Shown piece by piece: positions 17,425 through 26,776 of a stretch of 64,000 nucleotides of DNA (positions are counted from its first letter, which is position 1; each line of letters starts with the position of its first letter). The DNA comes from JAFGHJ01 sp964534175. Its GTDB lineage: Bacteria; Hydrothermota; UBA3072. The position numbers and the translations under genes were made by a program. Below the pieces are notes generated by a model. It did not search any database. It worked only from the letters and a program-made list of their open reading frames with translations, and was not told the origin of the DNA. The stretch spans positions 92,378 through 156,377 of the forward strand of contig CAZHNS010000001.1 of NCBI GenBank assembly GCA_964534175.1. The letters are read 5' to 3'.

Positions 17425-20186
17425 TTATTTAGCTTGGAAATAGCGTCTTTCGCTTTTGTCACCCAGGGTTTTTCGTTTCTTTCTACAATTTCATTTAAAT
17501 AATTTAAAGCTCTTTCTTTATCTCCTCTCTCTATCATTATTTCAGATAAAAGAAAAAGAGATGCGGATACCCACTCGCTTTCTGGGTGTAAGTACCTGAC
17601 TTTTAGAAGCGTCTTTAAGGCTTCCTCTTCTTTTCCTGTTTCCAACAATATTTTGCCCTTGAGATAGTAGGCTTCTGCTTCTGAGCGTTCAAAGTTTGAC
17701 GCTTCATCGAGATTTTTCATGGCGGATGAAAAATCTTTACGGTCAATTAGTATTTTAGCGAGTTCGATGTAAGCAAGTCCGTCGACTTTCCCTTTTAATT
17801 TTAATAATCTTGCCGTTGTCTCTTTCTCTTTTCCTTCTTCTTTTAGGGCTAATGCGTACAGGAGAGATGCTTCAGGCAAAGAAGATTTAATTAAATACTT
17901 TTTTGCTTCGGCTAAGTTACCCGAATCAAATTCAATTCTGCCAAGTTCGAGGAAGGCCTTATCTTTGAAGGCGTTTGATTTTGAAGCTTTATTTAAAAAC
18001 CGGATTGCCTGTTCCTTTCTTCCCATTTTAAGAAAAGCAAGGCCCGCTTTATAGTAACTGTCCGGTTCATCGGAATATTCAAGATATTGTATAGATTCGT
18101 TGTATTTACCTGAATTGAAGAGGATATTGCCTACGAGGCTATTGACTTTTCCTTCCAGCCCGCTTCCGCTCAGTCTTCTCAGCAGGTCTCTTGCTTCCTG
18201 TTCCATCTTAGAACTACCCGATAATTCGTTGACGGAAAGGAGAATACCGCGTGTTGCGGAAAGTGTAAGTGAAGAGGCCTTAGCATTGATGAGCTTTTCT
18301 CTGGTCATGTCGAATCCTCTTGTATAGTACTTAAATGAAGAATCACATTTTGCCTGGTCGAAATAATTATCTCCGAGTAACAGGAAAGATTCTACTAAAA
18401 TTTCGGCGTCATACGACTGTGAGATCATTGAATAAAGTTGTTCATTGGAAGCCCGAAGGTCATTTTTCTTTCTTAAGGCAAGAGCGATATAATATGAACT
18501 TATCTGGCTGTAATCCGAGAGAGAGAAATTCTTTTTTATATTTACAAATTCTTCAATTGCTTTTGTGTATTCTTTGTTTTCGAGGAACATTTTTCCGAGA
18601 TTGAAAAGGGCTTCCGGCTTTCGTTCACCCTTTACCTGACGATAAGCGCGCTCTGCAGATTTTAAATCTCCCATCGCGTTTGCTGCATTTCCGAGTTGAA
18701 GATATATTTCTGCCCTGCTGCAAAAATCTGGAAAACTCTCTGATAATTCTTCGAGATTATGGAAAGCCATATCGTATCTTCTAAGTCCCATCCATGCCCA
18801 TCCCTTTGCCTCGAGGACATAAGGTGTTAAATCGGGAGATTTTTCTAAATTGATTTTATCATATTCGGAAAGGGCTTTTCTGTACTCATTCGTACTTTGG
18901 TAGATATCACCTTTTAGCATATGTGCTTTATCGATTTCGATTCCTTCAGGAAATTTCCGTTCGTATTCATCTAAAAGACTCAAAGCTTTTTCAAATTCAT
19001 TTAGTTTTTTCTTTGTCAGGGCTGCCTGAAAAAGTGCAAGATTTACGGAACCCTGATTTTTTCTCGCCACTTCCATGAATTTCAAATACGCATCATCATA
19101 TTTTCCCTGTGTTAATAAAATATTTCCCATTTCGATGCATGACTCATCCCATAAATCTCCCACAATCTTTTTCAAATATTCCGTAGCCTGTTTGTAATCA
19201 CCTAATTTTTTGTGGATTCGTGCAGTCTCAAAAAAGGCTTCATTTCTAAGTTCGGGGCTGTTTTTACTTACAAGGTGAAGATTTAGAAGCGCCTCTTCTG
19301 CTCTTCCTAGTTGATTTAAAGATAGAGATTTCCAGTACATTGCGTCAAGAAAATATGGGTCACTTCCCGATAAATTATCAAAGTATTCTATGGATTTTTC
19401 AAAGTTACCTTTTTCGTATTCTATTAAACCCATCCTGTAATTGGAAAAACCAGAAAGTGATGGATCGGCAACTGCCAGTTCTCGCAGGAACCTGATTGCT
19501 TCTTCTGTGTTTCCTTTGTTTTCGCTGATATCTGAGAGGTAGGAATATGCTCGTGCAGCATATTTACCTTCAGGATATTTTTTAAGATATGTAAGGAAAG
19601 CATTTTCGGAATTTTTATTACCCTCGAGAAAAAGTGATTTTGCGTAAAGAAAAGTGCCTTCTTCTTCATATTCTCCTTTTAGTTTTGAAAAAATAGATGC
19701 GGCTTTATCGTAATTTTCTAAAGCCATATAAGCCCATCCTGTGCTTAATTTGCTGTAGGGCAGATTTGACCTTGAATAATGGCTTAAAGCCTGTTTATAA
19801 TCTTCTTTTGCATAGTAGGCTTCTCCCAGATACAATTCCCTTTTATTTTTGTCCGTAATTTGATTTATTACTTCTATTGCCGGGTCAAAATTACCAAGTT
19901 TTATTTCCGTTTTTGCCCATTCTATAATTAAGTCTTCTTTTTTTGAAGGATATTTAAAAACAAACTCTTTGCATTTTACAATTGCTTTTTCAAAGTTTCC
20001 CTGCTGATTTAATACTTTAACCAAAAAGACGGAAGCCTCCGGGGCGTATATACTGTTTGGATAGTTGTTTATGAAATCGACTAGTTCGGTTTCGGCGAGA
20101 TCGTAAAAGCCGTCCTCGAAAAGCCCCTTTGCATATTTGAATTCCTTGACCGGATTAAGAGATAAAATAAGAAGAAGTAAATTCAT
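17421..20186 (-). CDS. Large tetratricopeptide repeat protein
   Basis: 921 residues, made almost wholly of TPR-like helix pairs (for example DLAETELVDFINNYPNSIYA, ALNYLNEIVERNEKPWVTKA). N-terminal hydrophobic segment (MNLLLLILSLNP) suggests export to the periplasm. Repeat spacing and the YP/FP turns resemble BamD/YbgF-type periplasmic TPRs, but the length is much greater. Scaffold for protein complexes; partner unknown. Overlaps ispF and the barrel gene by four bases each, so translation is likely coupled. Confidence 0.8.
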   Translation of the reverse strand: MNLLLLILSLNPVKEFKYAKGLFEDGFYDLAETELVDFINNYPNSIYAPEASVFLVKVLNQQGNFEKAIVKCKEFVFKYPSKKEDLIIEWAKTEIKLGNFDPAIEVINQITDKNKRELYLGEAYYAKEDYKQALSHYSRSNLPYSKLSTGWAYMALENYDKAASIFSKLKGEYEEEGTFLYAKSLFLEGNKNSENAFLTYLKKYPEGKYAARAYSYLSDISENKGNTEEAIRFLRELAVADPSLSGFSNYRMGLIEYEKGNFEKSIEYFDNLSGSDPYFLDAMYWKSLSLNQLGRAEEALLNLHLVSKNSPELRNEAFFETARIHKKLGDYKQATEYLKKIVGDLWDESCIEMGNILLTQGKYDDAYLKFMEVARKNQGSVNLALFQAALTKKKLNEFEKALSLLDEYERKFPEGIEIDKAHMLKGDIYQSTNEYRKALSEYDKINLEKSPDLTPYVLEAKGWAWMGLRRYDMAFHNLEELSESFPDFCSRAEIYLQLGNAANAMGDLKSAERAYRQVKGERKPEALFNLGKMFLENKEYTKAIEEFVNIKKNFSLSDYSQISSYYIALALRKKNDLRASNEQLYSMISQSYDAEILVESFLLLGDNYFDQAKCDSSFKYYTRGFDMTREKLINAKASSLTLSATRGILLSVNELSGSSKMEQEARDLLRRLSGSGLEGKVNSLVGNILFNSGKYNESIQYLEYSDEPDSYYKAGLAFLKMGRKEQAIRFLNKASKSNAFKDKAFLELGRIEFDSGNLAEAKKYLIKSSLPEASLLYALALKEEGKEKETTARLLKLKGKVDGLAYIELAKILIDRKDFSSAMKNLDEASNFERSEAEAYYLKGKILLETGKEEEALKTLLKVRYLHPESEWVSASLFLLSEIMIERGDKERALNYLNEIVERNEKPWVTKAKDAISKLNK

Positions 20187-20659
20187 TTATTTGCCTCCTC
20201 ACATAGCGAAACACAGTAACAAGCAATGGCTTCATTTTTACCTATGCTTTCAAGCCCTTCGTTTGTTTTTGCTTTTATAGAAATTTTGGAAATGTCAATG
20301 CCGATTACTTTCGCGATATTCTTTCGCATCGAGTTGATATAAGGAGCCATTTTCGGTTCCTCTGCTACTATTGTAGCGTCTATATTGATAACTTTACCGG
20401 GGATTATTTTCATTGTTTCTTTGAGTAAAGATAAGCTTGAGATATCTTTATATTTTTCATCTGTATCGGGGAAGTGGGAGCCAATGTCAGATAGAGCGAA
20501 TGCGCCTAGAAGTGAATCTATTATTGAGTGCGTGAGTACATCTGCATCTGAATGTCCAATGAGCCCAAGTGAGTGTTCGATTGTGACTCCTCCCAATATA
20601 AGTTTCCGATTTTCTGCCAACCGGTGAATATCGTATCCAAAACCTATTCGAATATTCAT
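20183..20659 (-). CDS. ispF: 2-C-methyl-D-erythritol 2,4-cyclodiphosphate synthase
   Basis: 158 residues from the ATG at 20659; a TTG three codons upstream is also possible. MEP pathway enzyme that cyclises CDP-ME 2-phosphate. Visible hallmarks: GFGYDIHRL with the metal ligands D and H, LGLIGHSDADVLTHSIIDSL, DIGSHFPDTD, and the KAKTNEGLESIG end motif. Full length. Not next to ispD, which is at 55199. A strong promoter lies at 20671-20699 with only 11 bases from -10 to ATG and no SD. Confidence 0.95.
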   Translation of the reverse strand: MNIRIGFGYDIHRLAENRKLILGGVTIEHSLGLIGHSDADVLTHSIIDSLLGAFALSDIGSHFPDTDEKYKDISSLSLLKETMKIIPGKVINIDATIVAEEPKMAPYINSMRKNIAKVIGIDISKISIKAKTNEGLESIGKNEAIACYCVSLCEEANK

Positions 20660-20670
20660 TAATGCCAATA

Positions 20671-20699
20671 TTAATACCTAATATAAAAGCTTTTGTCAA
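20671..20699 (-). promoter_or_regulatory. Promoter of ispF-TPR-barrel operon
   Basis: Minus strand TTGACA (20694-20699), 17-base spacer, TATTAA (20671-20676); about 4-5 bases of leader at most before the ATG. Confidence 0.7.
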
Positions 20700-20717
20700 G
20701 GGAGTCCCTATTTAATT

Positions 20718-20812
20718 GCCTCAAAGACACTAAGGCACAAAGTTTTTAATTTTGTTTTCCTACTCAACCACTCGACAACTTAACTACTTAACTTGGATTC
20801 GAAGAATCTTGG
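20718..20812. repeat. Word-repeat mosaic with GATTCGAAGAATCT block
   Basis: GCCTCAAAGACACTAAGGCA, then TACTCAACCACTCGACAACT and ending in GATTCGAAGAATCT (20796-20809). The last block recurs at 43503 and, inverted, at 63750. Confidence 0.6.
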
Positions 20813-20815
20813 ACC

Positions 20816-21961
20816 CTAGAAGCCGTAACTTATCCCCGTATTTACGTAAGTTTGTTTAATCGGACCGTCGGAAAATATGTGGCTGTCCATTAAAGATAAA
20901 TTTAATGTTAGGGAACTAACTTTATATGATATTCCTAAGGTTGTGAATATCTGATCGAGATTGCCTAAACCGAACAGTGCTAAATTAGATTGTAATGTTA
21001 GAGTTCTATAATCTCCTTGTGTGAAAAACCCACCTCTTATTGTGAAATTATCATTTATATCGTAACCCAGTCCAAAGTGGATATCATTTCTGTTCACGAG
21101 ACCTTCTTCGGCAGAATTTTTTGAGTATTTATAATCGAAGTATAAAGATAAAGGTGTAGTATTAAATTTGTAACTAATACCGATTCCAATCTTTAAAGGA
21201 AAGATGTTTGGTTCATTATAAGTAGCTGTCGTATCTGTTAGTTCAATACTTACATTTTCTTTTGTTTCCGGCAAGTAAGTAATGCCTAAAGATAGATTCT
21301 TGATGGGAGAAACAATAATACCGAAATTTGGTCTTATTTTATTAAAATTTACAGTACCGGTATTAGGTTCCGTCCATATCGAATCACCATCCGTATATAT
21401 AGTTTCCCCCAGACTCTGTTTAAAATAAAAATTTGTATAACTTAAATCGATTCCAATGCTAAGGATATTTTTAAATTTGAAAACAATGGGTATTGAAAGA
21501 GAACTTATTTTAACATTTTTATAGACATCTAATAGACCGGCTTCAACATAACCTTCTTCAACTGTATCGCTAACCACAGTTCCAAATATTTCTCCGTAGT
21601 CTGTCTTTCTAGATTTCTCAATTCGATAGGTTATACCGGTTTGAAAACAATCATTTATAGGCAAACCAAAACCAATAGAGAAATTGGGATTTATATTTTT
21701 GTATTTAATATCTGCAAACCATTCAATATCTCCTTTGTAAACATATTCTAAATAAATTTGCTTTCTATTTTCTGAAGATAGAGAAGCCGGATTTATAAAA
21801 GTGCTCGATATGTCACCTGTGTTTGCTACTCCGGTATAACCCATCCCGCAGGCAGAAGAAGATATTCTGTTGTCTGCGTAGAAATCCCAGTAGCTTTCAA
21901 AGTCCGAGCAACTTCCCTCATATAATGTAGGTTGCGCTAATAGTAAAATTATTAAATTCAT
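20816..21961 (-). CDS. FadL/PorV-like outer membrane barrel protein
   Basis: 381 residues from the ATG at 21961. Short signal segment (NLIILLLAQP), then SSACGMGYTGVANTGDISST and FINPASLS, the pattern shared by FadL-type transporters and the PorV/PorQ group. The strand-rich body ends in YVNTGISYGF. Possible uptake of hydrophobic compounds or surface assembly; not resolved. The frame reads upstream to 22003, but that part covers the promoter, so the start at 21961 is preferred. Monocistronic. Confidence 0.75.
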   Translation of the reverse strand: MNLIILLLAQPTLYEGSCSDFESYWDFYADNRISSSACGMGYTGVANTGDISSTFINPASLSSENRKQIYLEYVYKGDIEWFADIKYKNINPNFSIGFGLPINDCFQTGITYRIEKSRKTDYGEIFGTVVSDTVEEGYVEAGLLDVYKNVKISSLSIPIVFKFKNILSIGIDLSYTNFYFKQSLGETIYTDGDSIWTEPNTGTVNFNKIRPNFGIIVSPIKNLSLGITYLPETKENVSIELTDTTATYNEPNIFPLKIGIGISYKFNTTPLSLYFDYKYSKNSAEEGLVNRNDIHFGLGYDINDNFTIRGGFFTQGDYRTLTLQSNLALFGLGNLDQIFTTLGISYKVSSLTLNLSLMDSHIFSDGPIKQTYVNTGISYGF

Positions 21962-21971
21962 TTTATTGAAA

Positions 21972-21999
21972 AAAATAATAATTCTTTTTGGTTTGTCAA
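21972..21999 (-). promoter_or_regulatory. Leaderless-type promoter of FadL/PorV-like gene
   Basis: Minus strand TTGACA (21994-21999), 16-base spacer, TATTTT (21972-21977), ten bases to the ATG, no SD. Confidence 0.55.
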
Positions 22000-22009
22000 C
22001 CACAATATA

Positions 22010-22108
22010 ATAGTCAGTAGGGAGTAGTTAGTGGGTATTAGGTATTGTGTATTAGGTTGTAGTAAGAGCAAAGATAAAAAACTTTGTGCTCTTAGTGGTC
22101 TTTGTGAT
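22010..22108. repeat. Word-repeat mosaic
   Basis: AGTCAGTAGGGAGTAGTTAG, GGTATTGTGTATTAGG and CTTTGTGCTCTTAGTGGTC with TTTGTGAT (22082-22108). The last type recurs at 37161, 57861 and 58412. Confidence 0.6.
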
Positions 22109-22125
22109 TAAATACCAGCTAAGAC

Positions 22126-22153
22126 TTGCGATGGTAAGAAATAATCTTAACTT
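22126..22153 (+). promoter_or_regulatory. Possible leaderless-type promoter of uvrC
   Basis: TTGCGA (22126-22131), 16-base spacer, TAACTT (22148-22153), then seven bases to ATG 22161. Weaker boxes than its neighbours but the same geometry. Confidence 0.4.
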
Positions 22154-22160
22154 ACTACTT

Positions 22161-23912
22161 ATGATTGAAATTTCAGTAAAAGACATACCAGAACTTCCCG
22201 GAGTTTACCACTTTAAAGATGGGGAGAAAATACTTTATATAGGTAAAGCAAAGAATTTAAAAAAAAGAATTAATAGTTATTTCGCAGGAAAAAATTCAAT
22301 TAAGGAAAGTAAAATACTATATGAAGCCCAATTTTTAGATTATACTGCCACCTCTAATGAGTTAGAAGCTCTTATCCTGGAAGAAAATGAAATAAAGGAA
22401 CATCAACCGAAATATAACGTCAGATTAAAAGATGACAAAAGATATCCATATATTAAAATAACCATAAAGGATGAATATCCGAGAGTCTTCTATACACGCA
22501 AAATCGAAGACGACGGATCCCTTTTTTTTGGACCATATGCAGATGTAAAAGCTGTCAAAAAAGCTCTTAAAACAATTCGAATCGTTTTTCCGGTAAGAAC
22601 ATGCAGGGCGAAAAATTTACCCGATAAAGTTTGTCTTCAATATCATATTAATAGATGTTTGGCACCATGTATAGGGAAAATAGGAAAAGAAGAATATCGA
22701 GAGATGATAGATGAAATAATTGATTTCTTGAGAGGCAAGACAAAAAAACTTGAGAAAATAATTGATGACAAGATGAAAGATTCTTCGGAAAATTTGAATT
22801 TCGAAATGGCTGCTGTGTATAGGAACCAACTCATGAGTTTAAGGGATTTAGCAAAAAAACAGCGAATGGTTCTCAAGGATAAAAAATCCAGAGATATAAT
22901 AGGAATTAACAGCAAAAGCGGAATGGCATGTGTTTTTGTTTTTCAGATTAGAGAAGGAAAAATGATTAACGGTGAAAGATATATACTCCGCTCGAGGGAG
23001 GATGTTCCTCCTGTAGAATATATTCAACGTTTTCTCGTTTGGAAATATCTTAATATATCATATATCCCAGAGGAGATTCTAACTTCCGTAGGAGTAAAAG
23101 ATAAAAATTTGTTGGAAAATATTTTTTCATGTAAAATCAAAATACCCAGAAGGGGAGATTTAAAAAAATTAAAAGAAATGGCGATTAAGAATGCAGAACT
23201 TGAATTGGAGAGGGAACTTTCGCATCCGGTAAAAGGACTAAATGATTCGCTCAGCGAGCTTCAAAGATTACTTATGCTTGAGGATTTGCCGGTGAGAATT
23301 GAAGGATTTGATATTTCCAATATTGGAGCTTCCGATTCGGTGGGATCATGCGTTGTATTTGTAAATGGTTTTCCTGCAAAGGAAAGATACAGACGTTTTA
23401 AGATAAAAAACGTTAAAGGTATTAACGACCCTGCAATGATTGGGGAGATTACTGGCAGAAGAATCAAAAAGTTGATAGAAAAGAAAGATTTACCAGATTT
23501 GATTTTGATAGACGGGGGGAAGACGCAGTTGACGTCAGCTATAGAGGCTATGTCAAAAGTTACTCCGTTGGAGATTCCTGTTATAGCTCTGGCGAAGAGA
23601 GCGGAGGAGATACATTTGCCGAACGGAGAAATTATTTCTTTGCCGATAAGTTCTAACGCTCTAAAACTTTTAATGAGGATACGAAATGAAGCGCATTCAT
23701 TTGCGCTTCATTATCATAAAAAACTTAGAAGAAAGAAACTCTCTCTTTCAGAATTGGATGAGATCGAAGGGATTGGTTATAAGCGTAAAATAGCTTTAAT
23801 ACAACATTTCGGCTCAAAAGATAGAATACTCTCTGCATCTAGGGAAGAAATTCGAGGGGTTTCGGGTATTGGGGATAAATTGGCGGATATTGTTTATAAT
23901 TCACTTCATTAA
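22161..23912 (+). CDS. uvrC: Excinuclease ABC subunit C
   Basis: 583 residues from the ATG at 22161; the frame is open back to 22086 but that part lies in repeat DNA. Makes both incisions in nucleotide excision repair. GIY-YIG domain at the N-terminus (PELPGVYHFKDGEKILYIGK), UVR motif for UvrB binding near residues 190-220 (DSSENLNFEMAAVYRNQL), the RNase H-like UvrC domain (VRIEGFDISNIGASDSVGSC and DLILIDGGKTQL) and two C-terminal helix-hairpin-helix motifs (LDEIEGIGYKRK, IRGVSGIGDKLA). Complete. First gene of a plus operon; its TAA overlaps the next ATG by one base. Confidence 0.95.
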   Translation: MIEISVKDIPELPGVYHFKDGEKILYIGKAKNLKKRINSYFAGKNSIKESKILYEAQFLDYTATSNELEALILEENEIKEHQPKYNVRLKDDKRYPYIKITIKDEYPRVFYTRKIEDDGSLFFGPYADVKAVKKALKTIRIVFPVRTCRAKNLPDKVCLQYHINRCLAPCIGKIGKEEYREMIDEIIDFLRGKTKKLEKIIDDKMKDSSENLNFEMAAVYRNQLMSLRDLAKKQRMVLKDKKSRDIIGINSKSGMACVFVFQIREGKMINGERYILRSREDVPPVEYIQRFLVWKYLNISYIPEEILTSVGVKDKNLLENIFSCKIKIPRRGDLKKLKEMAIKNAELELERELSHPVKGLNDSLSELQRLLMLEDLPVRIEGFDISNIGASDSVGSCVVFVNGFPAKERYRRFKIKNVKGINDPAMIGEITGRRIKKLIEKKDLPDLILIDGGKTQLTSAIEAMSKVTPLEIPVIALAKRAEEIHLPNGEIISLPISSNALKLLMRIRNEAHSFALHYHKKLRRKKLSLSELDEIEGIGYKRKIALIQHFGSKDRILSASREEIRGVSGIGDKLADIVYNSLH

Positions 23913-26734
23913 TGGGATTATGTTTTAATTTGATATTATTATTATTTTCCATATCATCAGAAATATTAATCATTGAATCACCGGATACATCGGAAATAAA
24001 TCTCGGTTATTCCTTCATTATTAAAAACTCTGACAGCTTGTGGTGCGGAGAAGAACTCCTTTTGCGTGATTCTTCATATGTAATGGATTATCAAAGAGGC
24101 CTTTTAAAAATTAAGAAGGATTGTTCTCTGCCACTAAAAATTAAATTTTCGCATCTGGATTTTTTATTGAGCGAAAGCTACTCAAAGTGGTCTCCGGACT
24201 CTTCCGGGTCTTTACCTGCGGAGATTATAGAAGATTTTAAGGGGGAGGATAGAGATAAGCTTGTTATAAATGGTAATAAAGGTTTATTTGTTGATATAAG
24301 AGCGAACGGCTCAGATATAAGCCAGAGTTTATGGATGAAAATAGGGGGGAGTGCCGGGCAGTTTGATGTTTCAGGAGTTCTCTCCGATGAAAATATTCCT
24401 CAAGGTAATGTGGTGTCGCAAAATTTGAGGGAAATAGATGAAATTTTTGTAGAAGCTGTTTCAGACGATATATCTTTTAGAATGGGAGATATTGTTACAG
24501 TTGAGGAAGAAGTAGACAAAAAATTGCTTGGACTTTCTTTCAATTGGAAAGACCTGTCCGGAGTAGTAGGAATTTCTAGGGCTAAGTATGGTAAAATTAC
24601 GTTTAAAACAGTTGAAAACAAGCAAGGTCCTTATAAAATTAGTGTGGAAGAAGGAATAAGTGGTATAACAATAGTAAGGGGGTCAGAACAAGTTTGGCTC
24701 AATGGTGAATTGTTGAGCAGAGGGACAGAAAAAGATTATGTAATTAATTATCTGGAAAACTCCCTGACTTTTAATCCTTCTGTTTTTCTCGATAACGAAT
24801 CAGTGGTTCTTGTTCTTTTTCAATATAGCGTTTACGGAGAAAGCAATATTTTCTATGAAACCGCCTATAAGACCGACGATTACTCTTTTTCTTTTACTCG
24901 AGAGGAGGATTTCTCGGAAGAGAATTTAATTGAATCCTATCCAGATTCTGGTTTTGGGTACCGATATTCCGCTGTGGATGTTGGAGAAGGGAATGGTGAT
25001 TACGAGTTTCAAGATTCTATTTTTGTTTATGCCGGTTATGAAAATGGTTCTTATGAAGTTTATTTCCAGTGGGTAGGGGAAGGCAACGGAGAATATGAAT
25101 ATGTGGATTCATTGCACTACTTTCTGTGGACAGGCGATGGTCCTTATTCTGCCCGGAGAAAAGTCCCTTTGGGAGAAGAAGACAATTTGTTTTCGATTGG
25201 TTTAGACAAAGCCCTAAAAAATTTCGATGTATCCGGAAAATTAAAAGCGAGGCGAATAAGAACTCCTGTTGGAGGTGATAAAAAAGATGGCTTAAATGGG
25301 AGTATTAAGTCCCAATTTGATCCATACGATTTTTTAAGTTTGTCATTTAGCTATTCCCGGAAGAGCTCGGATTTTGTTGTTAGGGAGTGGGAGGGGGATA
25401 AAGATTTATTGAAAAGCTGGGAAATTGTAAATTTTCCTTCTGATTTTTTAGAAAGTGGAGTAAAATTTTTACCGAATTCAAGAATTGAGTGTTCTTATAC
25501 TTACGGAAAAGCTGATACTCTTCTTAAGGATAAAATAAATTTTAAAATTTCTCCTTTGTTTTTTTATTGGGAGAATATCAGAGAAAAAAGATTGGATTTA
25601 AAAGGAGGATTACGGTTTTCAAACTATGAGGTATCTTATAGGGATTTAGAGAGAGGCGAAGATTACAGAAAGGAATTTTTCGCAGGCAGTTCGTATTTAG
25701 ATCTTTTATATGGGTTAGAAGGTGGTAGTCTTGGTGATACTGCTAAAGTGTATATGGGAAAAACAAGGCTAAAATATAAGAATCTATCCTTTGTTGCATC
25801 GTACATTTACAGAAAAGATTTGATCTCAGGGCAGTCTAAAAAGATTTCTAACGGATGTTTTAATATGGATTTAGACATAAATTCTTTTTATTTAAGAAGT
25901 AAATTTGATGTTTCCGAGAAAAGAGCAAATATTTGGGAAAGATACTATCAGGAAGTAAGCCCCGGTGAAGGTAATTATTCGTTTGATTCGACTTCTAATG
26001 TTTATTATAAAAATCCGTATGGGAATTATATAGAGAGAATTGTATACACAGGTGAAGAACGATATTCCAGAGAATATTCGGCAAATATTTCGGTCCGGTC
26101 GGAGGGGATGATTTTAATGAATGGATCTGTTAATTCTATTTATAGCCCTGCATTAATGTCTAAAAACGATGGTTTGTTGAGCCTTAAATTCCCGAAAAAG
26201 AGTAAAAATAGGGTCTTTTGCAAAACTAATTTTAAATACATTAGCGGAGAAGCTTTTTGGGGAATAATAGACCGTAATTACGCAAAGGTTAATATTGGAT
26301 GGGAGAATAGTGCTAAAGGATATAAGGAACTCGGACTTACACGCGAATGGAGCACAGAAGATGATAGATTTGGTGGTTTCTTTAGTTTTTGGAATGAAAG
26401 CGGTTTCGAAATAAAACTTGAAGAAATCTTGACAACTGGAGAGGATACACTTGTCTCTTCAGTTTTAGGTCTGGGGTACAGACTCTCAGGAGGTCGAAAA
26501 AGCGGTTTACTGCACTTAACCTTTGGCTACAATTATTATCCTGATGGTAGTGTTAATTCTTACAGAATGAACGATCTTTATCCTCTTGGGTTTTTTTATG
26601 ATTTTACAGCCTCTGTAACCTTAGATCTAACTGAAATGGTTCACCTTGTAACAAATGCAAACATTCATAAACTCAGCGAAGGAGAAATTTATTATACCGG
26701 AAGAATAGGCGTCATGGCCGATTTTTCTCCTTAA
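23912..26734 (+). CDS. Large predicted surface/outer membrane protein with GEGNGxYE repeats
   Basis: 940 residues, family not recognised. N-terminal signal-like segment (LCFNLILLLFSISS). First third has beta-sandwich-like text (IKNSDSLWCGEELLLRDSSY); the centre holds three glycine/tyrosine repeats: VGEGNGDYEFQDSIFVYAGY, VGEGNGEYEYVDSLHYFL and, near residue 690, SPGEGNYSFDSTSNVYY. The C-terminal third alternates aromatic and polar residues like a large beta-barrel. It overlaps the uvrC stop by one base and is followed by the GlmU-like gene. No DNA repair feature is visible, so the link to uvrC is probably only operon position. Confidence 0.6.
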   Translation: MGLCFNLILLLFSISSEILIIESPDTSEINLGYSFIIKNSDSLWCGEELLLRDSSYVMDYQRGLLKIKKDCSLPLKIKFSHLDFLLSESYSKWSPDSSGSLPAEIIEDFKGEDRDKLVINGNKGLFVDIRANGSDISQSLWMKIGGSAGQFDVSGVLSDENIPQGNVVSQNLREIDEIFVEAVSDDISFRMGDIVTVEEEVDKKLLGLSFNWKDLSGVVGISRAKYGKITFKTVENKQGPYKISVEEGISGITIVRGSEQVWLNGELLSRGTEKDYVINYLENSLTFNPSVFLDNESVVLVLFQYSVYGESNIFYETAYKTDDYSFSFTREEDFSEENLIESYPDSGFGYRYSAVDVGEGNGDYEFQDSIFVYAGYENGSYEVYFQWVGEGNGEYEYVDSLHYFLWTGDGPYSARRKVPLGEEDNLFSIGLDKALKNFDVSGKLKARRIRTPVGGDKKDGLNGSIKSQFDPYDFLSLSFSYSRKSSDFVVREWEGDKDLLKSWEIVNFPSDFLESGVKFLPNSRIECSYTYGKADTLLKDKINFKISPLFFYWENIREKRLDLKGGLRFSNYEVSYRDLERGEDYRKEFFAGSSYLDLLYGLEGGSLGDTAKVYMGKTRLKYKNLSFVASYIYRKDLISGQSKKISNGCFNMDLDINSFYLRSKFDVSEKRANIWERYYQEVSPGEGNYSFDSTSNVYYKNPYGNYIERIVYTGEERYSREYSANISVRSEGMILMNGSVNSIYSPALMSKNDGLLSLKFPKKSKNRVFCKTNFKYISGEAFWGIIDRNYAKVNIGWENSAKGYKELGLTREWSTEDDRFGGFFSFWNESGFEIKLEEILTTGEDTLVSSVLGLGYRLSGGRKSGLLHLTFGYNYYPDGSVNSYRMNDLYPLGFFYDFTASVTLDLTEMVHLVTNANIHKLSEGEIYYTGRIGVMADFSP

Positions 26735-26742
26735 AACATCCC

Positions 26743-26770
26743 TTGACTTATAAGTTGAGTTTCGTAAAAT
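26743..26770 (+). promoter_or_regulatory. Leaderless-type promoter of GlmU-like gene
   Basis: TTGACT (26743-26748), 16-base spacer, TAAAAT (26765-26770), then exactly six bases before ATG 26777. Confidence 0.75.
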
Positions 26771-26776
26771 GTAACT

